Assembly (NCBI GenBank): GCA_963725035.1
Contig: CAVRWX010000011.1
Location: 62,001 to 126,000 of the forward strand
DNA: 64,000 nucleotides
Source: JALZKA01 sp963725035
GTDB taxonomy: Bacteria > Actinomycetota > Thermoleophilia > Solirubrobacterales > 70-9
Direction of reading: 5' to 3'
Under the pieces are notes generated by a model. It saw only the letters and a list, made by a program, of their open reading frames with translations, ran no database searches and was not told where the DNA came from. Below, piece by piece: positions 58,127 through 64,000 of this stretch. Position numbers and translations under genes: made by a program. Position 1 is the stretch's first letter. Each line of letters begins with the position of its first letter.

Positions 58127-59548
58127 GTGCCTGACCCCTCCCCGGACGAGCCGGCCGGGATGCTCGCGCTCGTCCTTCATTCCCACATGCCGTACGTCGA
58201 GGGGTTCGGCACATACCCATTCGGCGAGGAGTGGCTCTTCGACGCCGTCCTGCGCTCCTACCTGCCGGTCCTCGAGGTTGCCGACCGCCTGACGATGACG
58301 GTGACGCCCGTCCTGGCGGATCAGCTCGAGGCTCCCGGGCTGGCCGAGCGCCTGAACGCCTTCGGCGAGGAGTTCCGCCTGGGCTCGTGCCTGCTCGACG
58401 CCGAGGAGCAGGACGGGGAGTTCCGCGCTCCATGCATGGACGAGGCGGAACGCTACAGCCGGGGCCTTGTGCGCGTGCGCGAACTGGGCGGGCCGCTCGG
58501 CGCCTTCCAGCAGGCGGTGGGGGAGGGGCGCGTCTCGCTCATGACCTCCAGCGCGACCCACGCCGTCCTGCCGCTCTTGGCGACCGACTCGGCCCGGGAC
58601 GTTCAGATCGACGCGGCGCTTCGATCTCACCGCCGGCGCTTCGGCGAGCCGGACGGGATCTGGCTGCCCGAGTGCGCGTACGTTCCCGGCCTCGAGGACC
58701 TTGTCGCCCGCCACCGCCTCAGCCACTTCTGCGTCGATTCATCCGCCCACGAGGAGCCGCTGGCCGCCCTCACGCCCATTGCGACCCAGGCCGGGCCGGT
58801 CGCATTCCCGATCGACTGGGAGGCGGTCTCATGGCTGTGGTCGCTGGACGGCTATCCGTCCGATCCCGTTCACACGGACTTTCACCGGGAGTCCCTCCGC
58901 GGCGCGCGGGTCTGGTCGATCGGCGGCGAGATCCGCGATCCCCAGGCTGGGGCCACGCGAGCGCGCGAGCAGGCACGCGAGTTCCTCGCGGCGATCTCGA
59001 AGCGTCTTGCGGGGCATCGTGAGCGAACCGGCTCGGAGGGCCTCGTCGTCTTCGCGATCGACACGGAGCTCCTCGGCCACTGGTGGTGGGAGGGTCCCGA
59101 GTGGCTCGCCGAGGTCGTCGCTTCGGCAGAGGGTGCGGGGGTCGAGCTCGTAACGCTGGCGGATGCCTTGGCGCGCACCGAGCCCGAGGAGCGCGCCATC
59201 CACCGCTCGAGCTGGGGCGAGCACAAGGACCTCTCGACCTGGGATGCCCCGGAAGTCTCCGACCTCGCCTGGGGCGCGCGACGCCTCGAGCTACGCCTGG
59301 TGCGCGAGCTGGCGGCTCGGAACCTCGCACCCGAGCGTGCCGAACGTGCGGTGCGCGAACTTCTGGCGCTGCAGGCAAGCGATTGGGCGTTCCTCGACAA
59401 GCGCCGGCAGGCGGGGGACTACCCCTTTGTGCGGGTGACCGACCACGCCCGGGCCATGCTCGACGCCATACACTCCGCGCCCGCTCCCGCGCCTGAGCTA
59501 CGCAACCTGGCGCCTGACCTCAGCCTCGCTCCGCTGACCGCCCCATGA
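58127..59548 (+). CDS. GH57 family alpha-glucan branching enzyme-like protein (Rv3031-like)
   Basis: The 473-residue product from GTG 58127 is a GH57 protein: LALVLHSHMPYVEGFGTYPF with the conserved HSHMPYV, SLMTSSATHAVLPLLA, nucleophile Glu in GIWLPECAYVPGLEDLVARH (about 182), and the acid-base Asp in VVFAIDTELLGHWWWEGPEW (about 311). Such enzymes make or trim alpha-1,6 branches in glucans. Together with the GT4 gene next to it (ATGA overlap, 59545-59548) it matches the Rv3031-Rv3032 pair. Confidence 0.9.
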   Translation: MPDPSPDEPAGMLALVLHSHMPYVEGFGTYPFGEEWLFDAVLRSYLPVLEVADRLTMTVTPVLADQLEAPGLAERLNAFGEEFRLGSCLLDAEEQDGEFRAPCMDEAERYSRGLVRVRELGGPLGAFQQAVGEGRVSLMTSSATHAVLPLLATDSARDVQIDAALRSHRRRFGEPDGIWLPECAYVPGLEDLVARHRLSHFCVDSSAHEEPLAALTPIATQAGPVAFPIDWEAVSWLWSLDGYPSDPVHTDFHRESLRGARVWSIGGEIRDPQAGATRAREQAREFLAAISKRLAGHRERTGSEGLVVFAIDTELLGHWWWEGPEWLAEVVASAEGAGVELVTLADALARTEPEERAIHRSSWGEHKDLSTWDAPEVSDLAWGARRLELRLVRELAARNLAPERAERAVRELLALQASDWAFLDKRRQAGDYPFVRVTDHARAMLDAIHSAPAPAPELRNLAPDLSLAPLTAP

Positions 59549-60750
59549 CCCAAGACACCGCCCGCCGAGTCCTGATCCTCTCCTGGGAGTACCCGCCGCT
59601 GATCGAGGGCGGGCTTGCCCGGCACGTGCGGAAGCTCTCCGAAGCGCTCGTCGACCTCGGCACCGAGGTTCATGTCTTGACCCGTGGCGGCGAGGAGTCG
59701 CCTGCAACCGACGTGGTCGGAGGGGTCCACATCCACCGCGTGATCGAGCCGAAGCGCCCGACCGAGCTCGCTGAGTTCGTCGCCTGGGTCGAGCGGATGA
59801 ACTCGGACATGCTCGCCGCAGGTGTCGAGCTCGGCGACCGCTACGAATTCGACCTGGTCCACGGCCACGACTGGCTGGTCGCGATGGCTTGCGACCACCT
59901 CGCGCGCCGATTCAACTGCCCGCTCGTAACCACGATCCACGCCACCGAGCACGGCCGCCACCAGGGCTGGGTGGACAAGCACCCGCAGTCCTACATCCAC
60001 GGCGTCGAGCGCTGGATCACGAACCGCGCCGACCGCGTCATCGCCTGCTCCTACTACATGCGCGAGCAGGTCGCAGACATCTTCGCCGTCGACGAGGACC
60101 GCATCTCCGTGATCCCCAACGGCATCGACCCCGGCGACCTGCGCTTCGGCGAGGAGCCGGAGCTCGCCCGCATGCGCGGCGAGTTCGCAGAGCCCGACGA
60201 GAAGCTCGTCCTTCTGATCGGGCGACTCGTCTACGAGAAGGGCTTCCAGCTCGCGCTCGAGGCGATGCCCCGCGTGATCGCCGAAGCGCCCGGAACGCGG
60301 TTCCTCGTCGCCGGCTCAGGCACGCACGAGGAGGAGCTCAGAAAGCAGGCCGAAGATCTCGAGTTGAGCGAGCACGGCACGTTCCTCGGCTGGATCGGCG
60401 ACGACGTCCTCCACTCGCTCTACCGGATCGCCGACGTCTGCGTGGTGCCCTCGATCTACGAGCCGTTCGGGCTCGTCGCGCTCGAGGCCATGGCGTCGGG
60501 CTGCCCGTGCATCGTGGCCGACACCGGCGGCCTGCGCGAGGTCGTGCCCGACGACGGCGCGGGCCTGCGCTTCCGCGCTCGCGACCCCGAGGCGCTCGCC
60601 GACGTGGCCGTGCGCGTCCTCTGCGACGAGGACCTGGGCGAGCGGCTGGTGGCCGAGGGCCTCGACCACATCCGCAGCTTCGACTGGGCGGACGTTGGAG
60701 CAGACACCGCCGAGCTCTACGCGGAGCTGGCGGGCGTGGGCCGGGCCTAA
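59545..60750 (+). CDS. GT4 family alpha-glucosyltransferase (Rv3032-like)
   Basis: This 401-residue GT-B protein begins RVLILSWEYPPLIEGGLARH, has LVHGHDWLVAMACDHLA, TTIHATEHGRHQGWVDKHPQ, VIPNGIDPGDLRFGEEPELA and the sugar-nucleotide site VPSIYEPFGLVALEAMASGC with PCIVADTGGLREVV. The fold matches bacterial glycogen synthases of family GT4, such as Rv3032, which extends alpha-1,4 glucan chains from ADP- or UDP-glucose. It is translationally coupled to the GH57 gene. Confidence 0.92.
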   Translation: MTQDTARRVLILSWEYPPLIEGGLARHVRKLSEALVDLGTEVHVLTRGGEESPATDVVGGVHIHRVIEPKRPTELAEFVAWVERMNSDMLAAGVELGDRYEFDLVHGHDWLVAMACDHLARRFNCPLVTTIHATEHGRHQGWVDKHPQSYIHGVERWITNRADRVIACSYYMREQVADIFAVDEDRISVIPNGIDPGDLRFGEEPELARMRGEFAEPDEKLVLLIGRLVYEKGFQLALEAMPRVIAEAPGTRFLVAGSGTHEEELRKQAEDLELSEHGTFLGWIGDDVLHSLYRIADVCVVPSIYEPFGLVALEAMASGCPCIVADTGGLREVVPDDGAGLRFRARDPEALADVAVRVLCDEDLGERLVAEGLDHIRSFDWADVGADTAELYAELAGVGRA

Positions 60751-61403
60751 GCGCCAGGCGGCTTGAGCGTTCGGGGCGCCTCCGGGTCGGGCTCGACCGG
60801 GTTGGGCCACTTGAGCTCGCGCGGTGCCTCGCGCATGCGGATGACGCGCGCGGGGATGCCGCCGACGACGGCGTTGGCCGGCACGTCGCGCGCAACCACC
60901 GCGCTGGTCCCGATCACCGAGTTGTCGCCAACCGTGACGCCACGTAGGAACGCCGCGCCATAGCCGACCCAGACGTTCGAACCGACGACGACATCGCGCT
61001 TGTAGATGCCCTGGGCGCGGATTGGGCGCTCCACCTCGACGATGCCGTGGTCGAAGTCGATGAACATCGCGCGATCGGCGATCACGCACTGCTCGCCGAT
61101 CGATATGTGCTGGTAGGCGGAGATCGTCGCCTCCTGGCCGATCACGGTCTTCTGCCCGATCTCGACCTCGCCCTCGTGGCAGCGGATCTTCGTGCGGTCG
61201 CCGATCCAGACGAAGCGGCCGAACTTGACCGTCCCGCGCTTCGAGATCTCAAGCTCCAGGCCCTTACCGAAGAAGACGGGGCCGTCGGTCTCCCAGCGCC
61301 AGCCGGCGCGGGTGAAGAAGCGCCGCCAGAGGTAGCGCCAAAGAAGCCGTGCGTACCGGTGGTTGAGCATCCCGTGGCGGTGGGCGAAGCGAAGTGATCC
61401 CAT
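60747..61403 (-). CDS. Left-handed beta-helix acyltransferase (Rv3034c-like)
   Basis: From ATG 61403 the 218-residue protein has a basic N-terminal segment (RYARLLWRYLWRRFFTRAGW), then hexapeptide repeats: TVKFGRFVWIGDRTKIRCHE, GQKTVIGQEATISAYQHIS, GSNVWVGYGAAFLRGVTVGD and NSVIGTSAVVARDVPANAVV. These form a left-handed beta-helix as in acetyltransferases. The frame is open upstream to 61562 but the ATG at the edge of repeat copy 3 is the sensible start. The mycobacterial Rv3034c, beside the Rv3030-Rv3032 set, is an acyltransferase of the same fold, so this gene plausibly acetylates the same polysaccharide. It is convergent with the GT4 gene, overlapping by four bases. Confidence 0.85.
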   Translation of the reverse strand: MGSLRFAHRHGMLNHRYARLLWRYLWRRFFTRAGWRWETDGPVFFGKGLELEISKRGTVKFGRFVWIGDRTKIRCHEGEVEIGQKTVIGQEATISAYQHISIGEQCVIADRAMFIDFDHGIVEVERPIRAQGIYKRDVVVGSNVWVGYGAAFLRGVTVGDNSVIGTSAVVARDVPANAVVGGIPARVIRMREAPRELKWPNPVEPDPEAPRTLKPPGA

Positions 61404-61450
61404 GAGCAGCTTTAGCTGCGAAAGCAGCAGGTGCTGGTGGTTGTGTTGAT
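61402..61450 (+). repeat. Structured boundary repeat, copy 3
   Basis: ATGAG, hairpin GCAGC-TTTA-GCTGC, then GAAAGCAGCAGGTGCTGG and TGGTTGTGTTGATGGGG. It begins at the start codon of the minus-strand acyltransferase and reads toward meaB. It is nearly identical to copy 4 for 49 bases. Confidence 0.7.
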
Positions 61451-61474
61451 GGGGTGAGGCACGGGCCGGGACTG

Positions 61475-61480
61475 TAGCCT
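61475..61480 (+). promoter_or_regulatory. -10 element of meaB
   Basis: TAGCCT lies 9 bases before ATG 61490 with no Shine-Dalgarno, which fits the leaderless pattern. It is 24 bases downstream of repeat copy 3. Confidence 0.45.
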
Positions 61481-61489
61481 CGACCGTCA

Positions 61490-62452
61490 ATGACGGGTGA
61501 AGCGACCAAGGAAGAGTCCCTGGGCAAGCGGGTCCTCTCAGGCGACCGGCGAGCGCTGGCACGGGCGATCAGCCTGGTCGAGAACCGCGATCCGGCGGGG
61601 GACGCGCTGGTCGCGGAGCTGTTCCCCTCGACAGGCAAGGCGCGGGTGACGGGGATAACAGGGCCGCCCGGCGTCGGCAAATCGACGCTCATCGGCTCGA
61701 TGACAAAGCTTCTACGCGAGGCCGACCGGACCGTCGGCGTCCTCTCGGTCGATCCGTCGAGCCCCTTTACGCGCGGCGCCGTCCTCGGCGACCGGATCCG
61801 CCTCTCGGACCATTTCCTGGACGAGGGCGTATTCATCCGCTCGATGGCTTCGCGCGGCGCTCTCGGCGGCTTGGCCGAGGCGGCGCTTCAGGCCGCGCTC
61901 CTGATGGACGCTGCGGGCAAGGACGACGTCCTGCTCGAAACCGTCGGGGTGGGGCAGGGAGAGATCGACGTCGTCGACCATGCCGACACGATCGTCCTTG
62001 CGCTCATGCCCGGCTCGGGCGACTCGATCCAGGCGCTGAAGGCGGGCGTGATGGAGATCCCGGACATCATCGTCGTGAACAAGGCCGATCACCCCCAGGC
62101 CGACACGATGATGCGAGAGGTCCGCGCGGTCCTTTCGCTCGGCCCGCAGCGCTCGTGGCGCGTGCCTGTGGTTCGCACCGAGGCGTCCAACGGCCAGGGG
62201 ATCGACAAGCTGATCGAGACGATCGACGAGCACCGCGCCCACATCGAGGAGGAGGGCACGCTGTCCGAGCGCCGCGCTCGGAACCTCCGCGCCGAGGTCA
62301 TGGGAATCGCCTCCGCCCGCATGCGCCGGAAGCTCGAGAGCCGCACCGAGGAGGACCCTGAGTGGGCCGAACTCCTCGACAGCGTGGTCCGGCGCGAGAC
62401 GGACCCAGCGACCGCCGCGGGGAAGCTGCTGGAAAAGTCGCTGGATGTCTGA
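61490..62452 (+). CDS. meaB: Methylmalonyl-CoA mutase-associated GTPase MeaB
   Basis: This 320-residue G3E GTPase has SGDRRALARAISLVENRDP at the start, the P-loop VTGITGPPGVGKSTLIGSMT (about 54-73), VGVLSVDPSSPFTRGAVLGD, RSMASRGALGGLAEAALQAA, LLETVGVGQGEIDVVDHADT, and NKADHPQADTMMREV (NKAD specificity). MeaB protects and reloads adenosylcobalamin on methylmalonyl-CoA mutase. The mutase genes are not in the window. The acyl-CoA dehydrogenase gene on the other strand points to propionate or branched-chain acid metabolism nearby. Confidence 0.95.
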   Translation: MTGEATKEESLGKRVLSGDRRALARAISLVENRDPAGDALVAELFPSTGKARVTGITGPPGVGKSTLIGSMTKLLREADRTVGVLSVDPSSPFTRGAVLGDRIRLSDHFLDEGVFIRSMASRGALGGLAEAALQAALLMDAAGKDDVLLETVGVGQGEIDVVDHADTIVLALMPGSGDSIQALKAGVMEIPDIIVVNKADHPQADTMMREVRAVLSLGPQRSWRVPVVRTEASNGQGIDKLIETIDEHRAHIEEEGTLSERRARNLRAEVMGIASARMRRKLESRTEEDPEWAELLDSVVRRETDPATAAGKLLEKSLDV

Positions 62453-62523
62453 CACGGAACGCCGAGCGGACGTGTGACCGCTCGCAGCGCCGCCCAGCGA
62501 CCGTGCCCAGCCACACGCCGTGC

Positions 62524-63669
62524 TCAGAGGCCCAAGCCGCGGGCGATCACCATCTGCTGGACCTCGTCGGTTCCTTCGCCGATTGTGAGGATCTTCGCGT
62601 CTCGGTAGAAGCGGCAGACGGGGTACTCCTCGATGTAGCCGTAGCCGCCGTGGATTTGGACCGCCTCCTCGCACGCGCGCACGGCCAGGCGGCCGGTGAT
62701 CAGCTTCGCCTGCGCGGCGGTGAGCGTGAACGACTCTCCGGCGTCCTTTTGGATCGCGCACCGGTAGGTCAGTAGGCGCGCCGCCTCGAGCTGCGCGGAG
62801 ATGTCGGCGATCTTGGCCTGGATCGCCTGGAACTTGCCAATCGGCTGGCCGAATGCCTTGCGCTCGTTGGCGTAGGCGATCGCCTCGTCGAGCGCGCCCT
62901 GCGCCAACCCGATCCCCATCGCCGAGACGCCGATCCGGCCGCCATCCAGAATGTGGAGGAACTGCTTGAAGCCGTCGCCTCGAGGCCCGAGGAGGTTCGC
63001 CTCGGGCACGCGGGCGCCGTCGAAGCTGAGCGGGCGCGTGTCGGACGCGTTCCAGCCCATCTTCCGGTACGGCTCGCCCACCACGTAGCCGGGAGTGCCG
63101 TTCGGGACGATGATGTTCGAGATCTCGGGCCGGCCGTTGCCCGAGTCCGTGACGGCCGTGATCGTCACGCAGGCGGAGATATCGGTGCCCGCGTTGGTGA
63201 TGAACTGCTTGGCGCCGTCGATCACCCACTCGCCGTCGTCAAGCTTGGCGCGTGTGCGGGTTGCACCGGCGTCCGATCCGGCGTCGGGCTCGGTCAGGCC
63301 GAACGCCGCGAGCTTTCGCCCGGCGCAGAGCTCGGGCAGCCAGTCCTCCTTTTGCTCAGCCGTGCCCCAGAGGTTGATCGGCATGGTGCCGAGCGACGTG
63401 TGGGCGGCAAGCGTGATGCCGACGGACGAGTCGATCCGGGCCAGCTCCTCGACGGCAAGGGCATACGAGAGCGTGTCGGCGCCGCCGCCGCCGTACTCCT
63501 CGGAGAACGGAATGCCCATCAGCCCCAGCTCGCCCATCTTCGCCACCAGCTCGTATGGGAAGGATTTGGTGCGGTCGAGCTCCTCGGCGACCGGGGCTAC
63601 CTCGTTGCGCGCGAAATCGCGCACCGTGTCTCGGATCAGGCGCTGTTCGTCTGTGAGCGAAAAGTCCAT
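62524..63669 (-). CDS. Acyl-CoA dehydrogenase
   Basis: The 381-residue product from ATG 63669 is a typical ACAD: MDFSLTDEQRLIRDTVRDFA, PFSEEYGGGGADTLSYALAV, AFGLTEPDAGSDAGATRTRA, the signature ERKAFGQPIGKFQAIQAKIA, and the closing EAVQIHGGYGYIEEYPVCRF with YRDAKILTIGEGTDEVQQMV, in which the catalytic Glu is in IGEGT. It oxidises acyl-CoA with FAD and an ETF acceptor. A TTG at 63672 would add one residue. Its upstream region holds repeat copy 4. Substrate chain length not predictable. Confidence 0.95.
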   Translation of the reverse strand: MDFSLTDEQRLIRDTVRDFARNEVAPVAEELDRTKSFPYELVAKMGELGLMGIPFSEEYGGGGADTLSYALAVEELARIDSSVGITLAAHTSLGTMPINLWGTAEQKEDWLPELCAGRKLAAFGLTEPDAGSDAGATRTRAKLDDGEWVIDGAKQFITNAGTDISACVTITAVTDSGNGRPEISNIIVPNGTPGYVVGEPYRKMGWNASDTRPLSFDGARVPEANLLGPRGDGFKQFLHILDGGRIGVSAMGIGLAQGALDEAIAYANERKAFGQPIGKFQAIQAKIADISAQLEAARLLTYRCAIQKDAGESFTLTAAQAKLITGRLAVRACEEAVQIHGGYGYIEEYPVCRFYRDAKILTIGEGTDEVQQMVIARGLGL

Positions 63670-63671
63670 CA

Positions 63672-63720
63672 ATGAGCACCTTTAGGTGCGAAAGCAGCAG
63701 GTGTTGGTAGGTGTGCCATG
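63672..63720 (+). repeat. Structured boundary repeat, copy 4
   Basis: ATGAG, hairpin GCACC-TTTA-GGTGC, then GAAAGCAGCAGGTGTTGG and TAGGTGTGCCATGGGGG. Compared with copy 3, one base pair of the hairpin flips from G-C to C-G, keeping pairing. It lies between the acyl-CoA dehydrogenase start and the + gene at 63746. Confidence 0.7.
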
Positions 63721-63745
63721 GGGGCGCCGAGCATAACCTTGCTAA

Positions 63746-64000
63746 ATGCCCGTGACCCAAGCGCCGGCGATCCGCCTCGGCCGCACGATGCGCGGCGGCA
63801 TCGCTCCCTCGATCTACGCGCTCGTCGAGCGCGGTGTCTTGAAGAGGCCCGGGCAGGCGGCGCTGGTCAACGGTCGCGTCCAGCTTCGATTCCGCGAGGC
63901 ACATCCGCCGGTGGCGATGGTGTTCGAAAGCGGCCAGATCGAGGTCTTCGACGGCGAGGTCGAGCGCGCGAACCTCACGGTCACCGCCGGCCTGGCTGAC
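63746..64000 (+). CDS. Partial protein of unknown function, cut by window end
   Basis: ATG 63746 opens a frame that runs out of the window after 85 residues: MPVTQAPAIRLGRTMRGGIA, ALVERGVLKRPGQAALVNGR, VFESGQIEVFDGEVERANLT and VTAGLAD. The last part is reminiscent of an SCP-2 sterol-carrier-like fold, but this is a weak guess. TAACCT is six bases before the ATG. Confidence 0.5.
   Translation, partial: MPVTQAPAIRLGRTMRGGIAPSIYALVERGVLKRPGQAALVNGRVQLRFREAHPPVAMVFESGQIEVFDGEVERANLTVTAGLAD

Noticed and set aside
20368..63720. Hammerhead ribozymes
   Set aside because: AUGAG, stem and CGAAA resemble the hammerhead core, especially copies 1 and 2, but the required CUG before AUGA is missing in most copies (CCCAUGA, CAAUGA), and a cleavable NUH plus stem III pairing is not consistent across copies.
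20368..63720. Leader peptides with cysteines (for example MSSFSCESSRCWWLC and MSTFRCESSRCW)
   Set aside because: Copies 1-4 each encode a 12-16 residue peptide, which looks like an attenuator, but copies 5 and 6 keep the same core in another reading frame, and hairpin changes are compensatory. This favours structure over peptide.
1..64000. CRISPR arrays, tRNA, rRNA, prophage or transposase genes
   Set aside because: No regularly spaced direct repeats, cloverleaf-like segments with T-loop sequence, or integrase/transposase proteins were seen.

Overview
The window is a GC-rich, densely coded stretch of bacterial chromosome, most likely from an actinobacterium of the Thermoleophilia (Solirubrobacterales or Gaiellales type). 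Evidence for this is inference from content: two F420-type luciferase-like oxidoreductases, a c-di-AMP riboswitch in front of an Rpf-like muralytic protein, a paired ArsA/Get3-like ATPase locus of the mycobacterial Rv3679-Rv3680 kind, a split three-gene proton-translocating transhydrogenase, LigD-type NHEJ modules, and an Rv3030-Rv3032-like polysaccharide cluster. No rRNA, tRNA, CRISPR array, phage or insertion sequence was seen, and no gene-free stretch exceeds 300 bases.

Layout. 0-5 kb: convergent LigD ligase (partial) and LigD polymerase modules around a small lipoprotein; a membrane protein with its own autoregulated winged-helix repressor; a crotonase, a GST-like protein and a VanZ-like protein. 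5-10 kb: riboswitch plus Rpf-like protein, pyruvate kinase, and a CtpE-like P-type ATPase. 10-13.7 kb: an osmoprotectant (OpuC-type) ABC transporter operon in which every gene carries one or more single-base frameshifts. 13.7-19.2 kb: TetR/flavin hydroxylase divergent pair, F420 oxidoreductase, SDR and saccharopine-dehydrogenase-like protein. 19.2-22.1 kb: pntA1-pntA2-pntB. 22-30 kb: LapA-like protein, a prepilin-like secreted protein, TetR/BVMO divergent pair, SDR, ergothioneine genes egtB-egtD, and a second F420 oxidoreductase. 30-36 kb: glpX, an NmrA-like protein, a YihY operon and the principal sigma factor. 36-40.4 kb: a PepSY protein, sensor kinase and response regulator sharing repeated regulator boxes with a divergent lipoprotein, then PilT. 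40.4-48.6 kb: HxlR regulator, an unidentified 632-residue protein, SDR, two ArsA-like ATPases, ParA and FtsZ. 48.6-56.3 kb: ArsR-SRPBCC fusion, gamma-glutamyltransferase, LON-domain protein, class III adenylate cyclase, amine oxidase and DipZ. 56.3-64 kb: methyltransferases, GH57 and GT4 enzymes and a beta-helix acyltransferase (a methylglucose-polysaccharide-like set), MeaB, acyl-CoA dehydrogenase, and a gene cut by the window edge.

Three window-wide patterns stand out. First, at least six copies of a roughly 45-55 base structured repeat (RTGAG, hairpin with compensating changes, GAAA-S-CAGCA core) sit at gene boundaries; I could not match it to a known RNA family and it is the best candidate for something undescribed. 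Second, about 18 single-base indels, 17 of them insertions, break otherwise perfectly conserved genes; these look like sequencing or assembly errors more than decay. Third, at least 14 genes have a -10 hexamer only 6-10 bases before the start codon and no Shine-Dalgarno, pointing to widespread leaderless transcripts, while divergent regulators carry clear palindromic operators.
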